11,702 nt of DNA, from assembly GCA_964477115.1 (NCBI GenBank), contig CAYZCY010000039.1, positions 1 to 11,702 of the forward strand, in the 5' to 3' direction. A program made the position numbers and the translations under genes. Numbering within the stretch: the stretch's first letter is position 1; each line of letters opens with the position of its first letter. Source of the stretch: RGIG3135 sp964477115. Its GTDB lineage: Bacteria; Actinomycetota; Coriobacteriia; Coriobacteriales; Eggerthellaceae. A model generated the notes under the pieces. It saw nothing but the letters and a program-made list of their open reading frames with translations, did no database searches and was not told where the DNA came from. Below, in pieces: positions 5,675 through 11,702 of the stretch.

Positions 5675-6535
5675 TCAGGTGTTAGGAAGCAAAAGTTCAT
5701 CTTCGCACTTGAAAAAGCCCTCGCGAACCAAGTCGTCCACAATGGAGTCAAAGAGCACACGATCGACACAGTTGCGTCCCGCGCGCACCTCATCATGGTT
5801 GAGGTCGCGATGGACCGCGGAAACCTTCACGCCCTCGGGCTCGGCCAGCACGCGTCGCACGATCCACGCGCGCTTCTGTCTCCGCGAGCCTTCGAAAGCA
5901 GACTGACGCGTGTAATGCGAGCTGCGCCGCGTAGGGTTTACTCCCACTTGCTTGAGATACGCACCGTAGTCGAGAAGAGCGTAGTACCACGCACGCACCC
6001 CTCTCTCGAAAGGAGCATCTTCATCGGGGCACGCAGCACGTACTAGGGGCTCAAGCTGCCTGTCGCTTACCTTATCCGCTTCGGGAAAGAACTCGTGGAT
6101 GAAGACGGCTCTCACATTGGTCTCCAGATAGACCCCTGGTTTTCCGTAGGCGAAGGCCATGACACCCGCAGCGGTGGCAGGACCGATGCCCGGAAGCGCG
6201 ATCAGCTCTTCATAGGTGTCGGGAAGCTGCCCCGCCCACGACTGCGAACACATATCGGCCATCCGCTTGAGAGCAAGGGCTCGACGGTTGTAGCCAAGTC
6301 CCTGCCACATCTCGAGCACATCGGACGCTGAAGCGCTCGCCAATGCATCAATGGTGGGAAAAGCGCGCAGGAAGCGCTCCCAGTACTTGATCACGCGGTT
6401 CACCTGGGTTTGCTGAAGCATCACTTCCGATACAAGCACCTCATAGGGATCACGCGTATTGCGCCAGGGAAGGTCCCGATAAAGCTCTCCCCCGCGCTGC
6501 CATACCAGCTCGACAAAGCTTTCGAGCTCAGCCAC
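5675..6535 (-). CDS. MutY-like adenine glycosylase without an iron-sulfur cluster
   Basis: A 286-residue HhH-GPD DNA glycosylase. Near the start it carries DLPWRNTRDPYEVLVSEVML with Glu37 in the MutY catalytic position, then QGLGYNRRA and the helix-hairpin-helix LPGIGPATA (114-122). The second catalytic residue, Asp138 in E. coli MutY, is Glu138 here (YLETNVRAV). The [4Fe-4S] motif of MutY/EndoIII (C-x6-C-x2-C-x5-C) is absent: only four scattered cysteines exist (96, 169, 256, 277). After NPTRRSSHYTRQSAFEGS the C-terminus (about 220-286) looks like a small winged-helix module, not the NUDIX-like 8-oxoG reader of classical MutY. This pattern resembles a cluster-less subfamily I recall from other bacteria and archaea. 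Likely role: removing mispaired bases, perhaps A opposite 8-oxoG; the exact lesion is uncertain. Start is GTG, 2 bases after the rrf2 stop. Confidence 0.82.
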   Translation of the reverse strand: MAELESFVELVWQRGGELYRDLPWRNTRDPYEVLVSEVMLQQTQVNRVIKYWERFLRAFPTIDALASASASDVLEMWQGLGYNRRALALKRMADMCSQSWAGQLPDTYEELIALPGIGPATAAGVMAFAYGKPGVYLETNVRAVFIHEFFPEADKVSDRQLEPLVRAACPDEDAPFERGVRAWYYALLDYGAYLKQVGVNPTRRSSHYTRQSAFEGSRRQKRAWIVRRVLAEPEGVKVSAVHRDLNHDEVRAGRNCVDRVLFDSIVDDLVREGFFKCEDELLLPNT

Positions 6536-6537
6536 GT

Positions 6538-6975
6538 TTACGCGCCTTGCCCTTCGGCCTGTTTGCAGGATACGTTCTGCTTTTCGAAAAGATCAGCAAG
6601 CGTGATGGACTTGAAATACTCCGCCAGCATGGCATCCGCCTTGCACCAGATGCCGTGATACTGACAGCACGTGCTCTTTTCGCAGTATTGGGGGTCTTGG
6701 GAGCAAGGGGCCATGCCAAACCTATCCTGCACGGTTACCATGACATCATAAAGCGTGACATCCGAGCACTTAACAGCCATGGTAACGCCACCACGAGCAC
6801 CTCGTTCGGTACGCAGAAGACCGGCCTTCACTAAGTCATGCTGGATGCTTCGCGCAAAAGAATACGGGATGTCTTCCTCCCGGGCTATTTCTGTCATTGA
6901 GCGATACTCGCCCTCGTGGGTGCAAAGGGCACGCAAGATGCGGCATGCATAGTCGCTACGTCTTGTGATGTCCAT
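6538..6975 (-). CDS. Rrf2-family transcriptional regulator with Fe-S-type cysteines
   Basis: A 145-residue Rrf2 regulator, normal for the family. The N-terminal winged helix (about 1-65) shows the typical DYACRILRALC, MTEIAREEDIPYSFARSI and RGARGGV wing. The C-terminal sensor part has Cys91, Cys98, Cys103, Cys104 and Cys111 plus His107. The C91-x6-C98-x5-C104...H107 arrangement is close to that of IscR, which binds [2Fe-2S] through three Cys and one His; NsrR-like proteins use similar cysteines for nitric oxide sensing. An iron-sulfur, redox or NO sensor is therefore likely (inference). It sits second in the minus-strand cluster, 17 bases after the AAA-like gene and 2 bases before the glycosylase gene, and may regulate the cluster it lives in. 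The ribosome binding site is weak. Confidence 0.9.
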   Translation of the reverse strand: MDITRRSDYACRILRALCTHEGEYRSMTEIAREEDIPYSFARSIQHDLVKAGLLRTERGARGGVTMAVKCSDVTLYDVMVTVQDRFGMAPCSQDPQYCEKSTCCQYHGIWCKADAMLAEYFKSITLADLFEKQNVSCKQAEGQGA

Positions 6976-6992
6976 CGTGTCGCTTTCGGTCT

Positions 6993-8909
6993 CTAATGGC
7001 CAGTACGAAAGAGCGCGTCTTCGAGATCGTCGAAGCCGCGACGGAAGTCCCTGACAACTTCGTCTTCTAGGCTGTGGTACTCATCGGAATCGAGAGGCTG
7101 GTAGGCGGCGAGCTTGTCGAACAGGTTGTCGCGCGTAACCGGCTGATAGCGACGAGTAACCAGGCCAAGCTTGTAAGCTTCCTCAATGGCCTCACGCGCG
7201 GCCATGTAAATGTCAAAGCGCGGAAGGTTAGCGGAAAGGCGCACGAGGTCAGCGCGGTTCACGCCGCGCATTGAAGGATGCTCTCGAGCGATGTCCATCC
7301 AAATGTCCACACGCTCCTCGGGCGTGGGGTTGTTGATGTCGATGAGGCAGATAGGCTCGAGCATATCCAGGAAGAACCCGTCGATCTGGCAGTCCATCGA
7401 GGCCGTGGCCAAAACGAGCACATCGGGATTGTCCACCGCAGCTCGAATGAGCCCGATTGCCTCACGTGCTCCGCGAGACAGGGCCTGAATGAACTGAGCC
7501 GCGCTGCCATCCCCCTCCTCAAGCTGAGGAGGCATCCACAAGTCAATGTTCTCGAGGACAAGCGTACCGCCATCGGCAAAGATCTTGCGCAGATTGCCAG
7601 AGCGCAAGGGCTCATTGGTTTGAGCCGTTACGCAGAGCATGAGCTGGCCCTGAAGGCCCTCCTCCATATGCATGCGCAAGGCGGGCTTGCCAAGCTCGCC
7701 GACCGTAGCTGCAACAAAGCGGCTAGCATCTTCTCGGGCAACAGCCCTGAACAAAAAGCTGTCAAGCGGCGGCTGAGAGCTCAGGCCGTGACGAGAGTTC
7801 AGAAGGCCGACGAGGCTCGCGAACTCGGGATCATCGTGAAGGCCGATACCCAGATCGCGCATGGCGGCGATAGTGGAGTCAAAACCGGCCAGATTGTCGT
7901 AGTTGAGAGGACGCTCTTCGTCAACCAGCTTAACTCCCATATCCTGCACAGCCTTAGCGAAGAACTCCGCCGGGCTTTCGGCGGAAGCTTCCGCGGGAGC
8001 AGCCGGCTTTGCAGAAGACGAAGCCAGGGCAGCAGCAGGTCGCGGTGCAGAAGGCTTGACGGGAGGCAATGCGCCAGAGCGCGGCGTTTGGGCCGCTTGG
8101 GCATCAACTCCCGTTTGTCCGTCAACGGGTAACGGCGTATCAGGCGATGCCTGCGCATCGGCGATTACCTGGGCGTCAGAGGGCATCTGTTCGGACACAG
8201 ACGCCTGATCAGCCGCAAGGCTTTCGGCTGCAATGCCGCCCGCATGCCCATCTGCAGGCTGCAGCTCGGCGATTTCCCGGGCGGCTATCTCGCTGCTGAA
8301 TTCTTCAATGCTCGGGAACTCAAAGCTCGAGGCGTCTATAACGCCGCTCGCATCAATGAAGCCATCGGGCAGAACGCTTTCCGCATCAAGCGACGCACCA
8401 GGCGTAATGCCCGCGGGAAGGGAAACAGGCCCGTCCATCTTAAAGTGCTCGACACGCACTATCTTCGGGATGACATCGCCGGAGAAAGTCAAACCCTCCC
8501 CTGCTCCCATGATTTCCTGAGTGATAGCCTGGGCCATGCCCTCAAGGTCTTCTCGGGATACGCCGAACTCCTCAAGGCGATCAAGCGCCAAAGTCTGAAG
8601 CTGGGCAACACAGGCGGTGAGCTCGGCTTGGCTCAGATAGGGCTCCATCTTCTCAAAGATATGCTCCGCAAGAGAACGCTCCTTGAACTTGCAGGCAATA
8701 GCCCAGGCCTTCTTGAGACCGAGCAGCGCGTCTTCGGAAACGATGTCGGAGGCAACGGAGGCCTCCTCGAAAGCAGCAAGATAAAGATGCATGCCAAGAC
8801 GGGCATCACCCGCATCGCAAGCAGCCGAGGCTTTGTTCAGATATTCGGTGGTGGCGTTGGCTCTGTCATCATCGTGGTTCGGAAGCTTCATATCATGGTT
8901 ATCCAACAT
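6993..8909 (-). CDS. Conserved hypothetical protein: helical repeat N-terminus, Ala/Pro linker, degenerate AAA-like domain
   Basis: A 638-residue soluble protein of unknown function, started at an ATG with an excellent AAGGAGGT site. Three parts can be seen. Residues 20-135 are helical and TPR-like. Residues about 165-315 are a low-complexity linker rich in Ala, Pro, Ser and Asp. Residues 335-600 have the outline of an AAA+ module: NYDNLAGFDSTIAAM resembles the entry to AAA domains; GGTLVLENIDLWMPP (447-461) sits where Walker B would be; LVLATASMDCQIDGFF (498-513) looks like sensor 1; PTPEERVDIW follows as in AAA proteins. The Walker A P-loop is missing: at the expected place the sequence is LDSFLFRAVAREDASRF, with no GxxGxGK[ST]. 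It is probably a pseudo-ATPase, or binds nucleotide differently. From memory, similar proteins occur in Coriobacteriia. It leads the cluster with rrf2, the glycosylase and mntP. Confidence 0.75.
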   Translation of the reverse strand: MLDNHDMKLPNHDDDRANATTEYLNKASAACDAGDARLGMHLYLAAFEEASVASDIVSEDALLGLKKAWAIACKFKERSLAEHIFEKMEPYLSQAELTACVAQLQTLALDRLEEFGVSREDLEGMAQAITQEIMGAGEGLTFSGDVIPKIVRVEHFKMDGPVSLPAGITPGASLDAESVLPDGFIDASGVIDASSFEFPSIEEFSSEIAAREIAELQPADGHAGGIAAESLAADQASVSEQMPSDAQVIADAQASPDTPLPVDGQTGVDAQAAQTPRSGALPPVKPSAPRPAAALASSSAKPAAPAEASAESPAEFFAKAVQDMGVKLVDEERPLNYDNLAGFDSTIAAMRDLGIGLHDDPEFASLVGLLNSRHGLSSQPPLDSFLFRAVAREDASRFVAATVGELGKPALRMHMEEGLQGQLMLCVTAQTNEPLRSGNLRKIFADGGTLVLENIDLWMPPQLEEGDGSAAQFIQALSRGAREAIGLIRAAVDNPDVLVLATASMDCQIDGFFLDMLEPICLIDINNPTPEERVDIWMDIAREHPSMRGVNRADLVRLSANLPRFDIYMAAREAIEEAYKLGLVTRRYQPVTRDNLFDKLAAYQPLDSDEYHSLEDEVVRDFRRGFDDLEDALFRTGH

Positions 8910-8914
8910 CTCAC

Positions 8915-8922
8915 ACCTCCTT
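8915..8922 (-). promoter_or_regulatory. Strong Shine-Dalgarno of the AAA-like gene
   Basis: The minus strand reads AAGGAGGT, then 5 bases, then ATG (8909). This fixes the start over the later in-frame ATG at codon 7. Confidence 0.8.
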
Positions 8923-8994
8923 GGAAACGAAGGGCGTCAAACCCTGAGGAAATCGCACGCCTCTATTCTTCGGGCGCGCTCGTTTTTCGAAATC

Positions 8995-9000
8995 ATTGTA
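8995..9000 (-). promoter_or_regulatory. Candidate -10 box for the AAA-like/rrf2/glycosylase/mntP cluster
   Basis: TACAAT on the minus strand, about 85 bases before the ATG and the best match in the 255-base space 8910-9164. No good -35 hexamer lies at 16-18 bases. Apart from this box, the ribosome binding site and a weak hairpin at 9049-9071, nothing recognisable is seen in this space. Confidence 0.35.
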
Positions 9001-9045
9001 TCCCACCAGTATGAGGCTACCCGACCTTAAGGCTTTTATTCACGG

Positions 9046-9071
9046 AAAAATGTTAGTTTAAAGGCAACATT
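9046..9071 (-). terminator. Weak candidate terminator of the HAD phosphatase gene
   Basis: On the minus strand AATGTT-11 bases-AACATT is followed at once by TTT and CC. The stem is short and AT-rich, so it is a poor intrinsic terminator, but it lies between the HAD stop (9165) and the next predicted promoter. Confidence 0.25.
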
Positions 9072-9164
9072 AACTGCGAATGTCTTCCATCGACAGAATA
9101 TCAAGCCGCATTTGGATAGGAAGATCGAGTTGCATCTGGGTGCTAAGGATGTGACCGTTAAGGC

Positions 9165-9935
9165 TTAGGTCGGCTCTGCCCATGTGATGATCGGCCAAGC
9201 CTCGCGCTTTGCGATCTTGGCCAAGGTGGAAGTGGGATTGGCAGCGCAAGGATGCTTTGCCGCAGCGAGCAGCTCGTAGTCGGAATAGTGGTCGCAATAA
9301 GCCCAGTCAAGCACCCACTTAGCTTCGCCAAACTCCTTGTCCGCAAAACGACGAAGGGCATTGAGCTTTTCCCTGCCCTCGACAGGCAAGCCCTCAACCT
9401 TGGCAAGGTAGTTGCCCTGATCGTCAACCTGCATGCGCGTTGAAATCTGGAACTGTATGGGGTGCTGAGGCACGATGCTGCGCAAAATGGGCTCGAAGGT
9501 GGCCGACAAGCAGAGGACAACATGGCCTTTGCGCACGTGATCCGCCATGGTTTCATGAGCCTGCGGCCTGAAACGCTTGGCAACGTTTTCCTCCCCAAAG
9601 CGATCGAGGTAGTCATCAACTTCCACGCGGGGTTTGCCCTCGAAGGCGGTGAACACGAGTTCGCGAACACTGCTTTCGTTCTGAGGCCAATGAAATTTGT
9701 AGCGAACCGCCCACCAAATTATGCGTAGGATAACGATAAAGCTCAGCCGACCGCTAAGTGCAAGGTGGCGGACCAACATGACGGGAGAATTCCCGCGGAT
9801 GCAGGTGCCGTCAAAGTCAAAGACGGCAATGTGATATACGCCATCAGCATCCGGCTTGATGAAGGAGCGCAGATCAACCCCACCGCAGGCCAGCGCCTCC
9901 TGTGTCAGATCTTCAGATGTGGATGCTACGCTCAC
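9165..9935 (-). CDS. HAD-IB family phosphatase (SerB-like fold)
   Basis: A HAD-superfamily hydrolase of 256 residues from a GTG at 9935. This start is preferred because AAGGA lies 7 bases upstream; the longest reading would begin at a TTG (9965, 266 residues) without a ribosome binding site. All four HAD motifs are present (numbering from the GTG): motif I VFDFDGT with nucleophile Asp40 and Asp42, motif II LCLSAT (Ser144), motif III Lys190 (GREKL), and motif IV CDHYSDYELL (Asp215, Asp219). The insert after motif I is helical and has a hydrophobic stretch (SFIVILRIIWWAVRYKF), the usual C1 cap place of HAD-IB enzymes, where it may touch a lipid-like or membrane substrate. It should remove phosphate from a small metabolite, but the substrate cannot be told from sequence. 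It is divergent from an MFS transporter and separated by 255 bases from the next cluster. Confidence 0.85.
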   Translation of the reverse strand: MSVASTSEDLTQEALACGGVDLRSFIKPDADGVYHIAVFDFDGTCIRGNSPVMLVRHLALSGRLSFIVILRIIWWAVRYKFHWPQNESSVRELVFTAFEGKPRVEVDDYLDRFGEENVAKRFRPQAHETMADHVRKGHVVLCLSATFEPILRSIVPQHPIQFQISTRMQVDDQGNYLAKVEGLPVEGREKLNALRRFADKEFGEAKWVLDWAYCDHYSDYELLAAAKHPCAANPTSTLAKIAKREAWPIITWAEPT

Positions 9936-10012
9936 GGCGACGTCCTTGGCTCGATTGCGGTTCAAAGCATGGCGGGTGTCTCAATTCGAAAGAACCACCC
10001 CATAAGTTAAAA

Positions 10013-10018
10013 ATTATA
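10013..10018 (-). promoter_or_regulatory. -10 box (TATAAT) for the HAD phosphatase
   Basis: The minus strand reads TTGTATAATTTTT: a perfect TATAAT about 78 bases before the GTG start. The hexamer 17 bases upstream is TGACGT, a weak -35. Confidence 0.5.
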
Positions 10019-10064
10019 CAATTCCGACCAGCCAAACGTCATTAAGTTCAAATCGAAACGGTAG

Positions 10065-10136
10065 CCGACAAAACTTTGGTTGGCTGTATACGCAACCGCA
10101 ACACCGAACGCCTCTATTAGCGGTAACATACACCGC
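10065..10136 (+). promoter_or_regulatory. Possible MFS promoter and operator-like inverted repeat
   Basis: CCGACA (10065-10070), 16 bases and TATACG (10087-10092) make a weak sigma-70-like promoter reading toward the transporter. Downstream, GCGGT-7 bases-ACCGC (10120-10136) is a perfect 5-bp-arm inverted repeat that could be a repressor site. Two short palindromes, CGACGTCG and GCACGTGC, lie closer to the start. All are low-weight calls. Confidence 0.25.
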
Positions 10137-10198
10137 AGAGTAACTGCGACGTCGTTCACGCGCACTACATCGACCACGCACGTGCACAAGGGGGATGC

Positions 10199-11395
10199 AT
10201 GGTAGACAAACCGAAGATCTGGACACCGTCCTTCACCGTGCTCACGGCGATCAACTTCGTCTCAGCGCTCATCTTCTACCTTCTTTTAGTCACCATGGTC
10301 GAATACACCATGATCACCTACGATGCGTCCTACAGCGCAGCAGGCCTCATGGTGACTGCTTACGTCATCTCATCTTTGCTTACGAGACTCTTCTTGGGCG
10401 GCAAAATTGATGTCTGGGGTCTCAAGCGATCCATCATCATAGGCACAGCCGTTAACCTGGTTGCCGCCATGCTCTACTTCATCGAAGGTGGCTTTGTCTT
10501 TCTGCTTCTAACTCGAGCTCTGCACGGCGTGGGCTTTGGAATTGCCTCGGGCGCACTGGCGGCCTCAGCCGCCCTGCTAGTTCCTCCTGAGCGCCGAGGT
10601 GAAGGTATTGGTTACTTCTCCATGGCCCAAGCGCTCGCCACGGGCGTCGGACCTTTTGTCGCCATCATGCTCACGAGCAATGGCAACTACCTTTCCCTCT
10701 TCATCTTCTCGGCTGTGGTGAGTGCTGCGGCGCTTGCGGGTACCTTCTTTATCAAGGTTCCCGAAATCCGCGGTGCGTCTTCCAAAGAAGCAGATAAGGC
10801 TGGAGAAGCTAAGCGCACGGAAAAGGAGCCGCTATCTGTCAGCCGCTTCATCCAGATTAGCGTGCTGCCGCTTGCCATACCCCTGCTGCTCGTGTTGGTA
10901 TGCTACTCGGGCATTACGTCTTTCCTTACCGTGTTTTCTCAGGAGCGAAACCTAGTCGAGGCGGCATCCCTATACTTCATCGTGTATTCGGCTGCCATTT
11001 TGCTCACGCGACCGCCCGTTGGACGCCGCGTGGACAAGAAGGGCGAGAACTCGGTCATCTACCTCACCTTCGCCTCTCTGGCCGTCGGCCTTGTCGTTCT
11101 TGCACTGTCCTTTAACGGCGCAAGCCTGCTCATCTCCGCTGCGCTTGCAGGTTTCGGCATCGGGTGCACGCAGTCTACGGTGCAAACCGCTATCGTTCGC
11201 ATCACCCCGAAAAACGAGCTTGGCCGCGCAAATTCAACCTTCTTCATGAGCATGGATCTGGGATCGGGCATCGGGCCGGTGATCATCGGTTTCTTCATTC
11301 CCTTGGTTGGCTACACCGCTATTTACCTTGCACTTGCAGTGCTCGCCCTTGTAGCCTGCTTGGTGTACCACATGGCCTACGGGAGAAAGCAATAG
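10199..11395 (+). CDS. Major facilitator superfamily (MFS) transporter, 12 TM
   Basis: A 398-residue membrane protein, the usual size for a 12-helix MFS carrier. Hydrophobic segments are spaced as 6 + 6, with a charged central loop at about residues 193-218 (SSKEADKAGEAKRTEKE). The loop between helices 2 and 3 has the MFS motif A in variant form, GGKIDVWGLKR, and the equivalent loop of the second half has VGRRVDKKGE. GFGIASG in helix 4 and GSGIGP in helix 11 are Gly-rich packing motifs common in drug and metabolite exporters. The substrate cannot be inferred; drug/H+ antiport or export of a small organic compound are both possible. The start ATG has AAGGGGG 4 bases upstream. It stands alone on the plus strand, divergent from the HAD phosphatase, and converges on the tRNA genes. 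No clear terminator of its own was found in 11396-11488. Confidence 0.88.
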   Translation: MVDKPKIWTPSFTVLTAINFVSALIFYLLLVTMVEYTMITYDASYSAAGLMVTAYVISSLLTRLFLGGKIDVWGLKRSIIIGTAVNLVAAMLYFIEGGFVFLLLTRALHGVGFGIASGALAASAALLVPPERRGEGIGYFSMAQALATGVGPFVAIMLTSNGNYLSLFIFSAVVSAAALAGTFFIKVPEIRGASSKEADKAGEAKRTEKEPLSVSRFIQISVLPLAIPLLLVLVCYSGITSFLTVFSQERNLVEAASLYFIVYSAAILLTRPPVGRRVDKKGENSVIYLTFASLAVGLVVLALSFNGASLLISAALAGFGIGCTQSTVQTAIVRITPKNELGRANSTFFMSMDLGSGIGPVIIGFFIPLVGYTAIYLALAVLALVACLVYHMAYGRKQ

Positions 11396-11488
11396 AAAGG
11401 TTCTCCCTACGCTTCACCTCACCGACCCAGCAAGCCTTACCAGCTCGCATACGGCCAAACACGTAAACATTATGTATTGGTAAGGATA

Positions 11489-11514
11489 TAAAAAATCGCC
11501 GCATAGGCGGCGAT
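11489..11514 (-). terminator. Intrinsic terminator of the tRNA-Asp transcript
   Basis: A perfect 8-bp GC-rich stem, ATCGCCGC / GCGGCGAT (11495-11502 with 11507-11514), with a 4-base loop is followed on the minus strand by six T residues. It lies 11 bases after the 3' end of the first-listed tRNA and clearly faces the minus strand. Confidence 0.9.
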
Positions 11515-11525
11515 AAGAAATTTGA

Positions 11526-11602
<77 letters not shown>

Positions 11603-11620
11603 GTATACGGGCTTGCAAAA

Positions 11621-11697
<77 letters not shown>

Positions 11698-11702
11698 GTG
11701 TT

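Noticed and set aside
8244..9014. A 256-codon plus-strand open frame opposite the AAA-like gene
   Set aside because: No ribosome binding site or recognisable domain; it is a shadow of the minus-strand gene and spills into the intergenic space.
9028..9166. Direct repeat TTAAGGCTT at both ends of the HAD/AAA-like gene gap
   Set aside because: Nine bases at 130-bp spacing in an otherwise ordinary stretch; no mobile element, site duplication or partner repeat supports it.
9070..9297. A small minus-strand frame ending ...MQLDLPIQMRLDILSMEDIRS across the HAD gene end
   Set aside because: The tail looks protein-like, but the frame mostly overlaps the phosphatase in another frame and has no ribosome binding site. 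The HAD protein already ends normally after motif IV, so a frameshifted extension is not supported.
10029..10086. Long-range inverted repeat CAGCCAA...TTGGCTG in the HAD/MFS divergent region
   Set aside because: Only 7-bp arms with a 44-base gap; likely chance, and it does not align with the predicted promoter boxes.

Overview
This window looks like chromosomal DNA of an anaerobic, fairly GC-rich actinobacterium of the Coriobacteriia, most likely a gut Eggerthellaceae (Eggerthella/Gordonibacter/Slackia type). That assignment is inference. It rests on a cytoplasmic molybdenum enzyme of the pyrogallol transhydroxylase/catechol dehydroxylase family beside a LuxR-type regulator, on a MutY-like glycosylase without an iron-sulfur cluster, and on a degenerate AAA-like protein that resembles Coriobacteriia proteins.

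Region 1 (1-4948) is a self-contained catabolic and regulatory module. On the minus strand lies the large subunit of a transhydroxylase-like molybdopterin enzyme, followed after 5 bases by the first 18 codons of its ferredoxin-like small subunit, which runs off the window. Divergent from it, a soluble GAF-domain histidine kinase and a NarL/LuxR-type response regulator form a two-gene operon. The roughly 330-base space between them is unusually structured. It holds three back-to-back inverted repeats (2822-2867), a repeated GGTAACGTRAG element, a perfect TATAAT box facing the kinase, a TACAAT box facing the enzyme, and a 12-bp perfect hairpin next to the kinase ribosome binding site. The simplest model is an aromatic-substrate-responsive two-component system that controls the enzyme and perhaps itself.

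Region 2 (4949-9164) is a tight minus-strand cluster, read from right to left. It encodes a 638-residue protein with a degenerate AAA-like domain, an Rrf2 regulator with iron-sulfur-type cysteines, a MutY-like adenine glycosylase with no iron-sulfur cysteines and Glu in place of the catalytic Asp, and the manganese exporter MntP. Gaps are 17, 2 and 23 bases, so one transcript is likely. The theme could be metal or oxidative homeostasis, but that is inference.

Region 3 (9165-11395) holds a HAD-IB phosphatase (minus) divergent from a 12-helix MFS transporter (plus), with a promoter region between them.

Region 4 (11489-11702) holds two identical tRNA-Asp(GTC) genes on the minus strand, 18 bases apart, followed by a strong intrinsic terminator.

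No CRISPR array, insertion sequence, integrase or prophage gene was seen. The most interesting parts are the transhydroxylase-like enzyme with its dedicated two-component system and the palindrome array between them.
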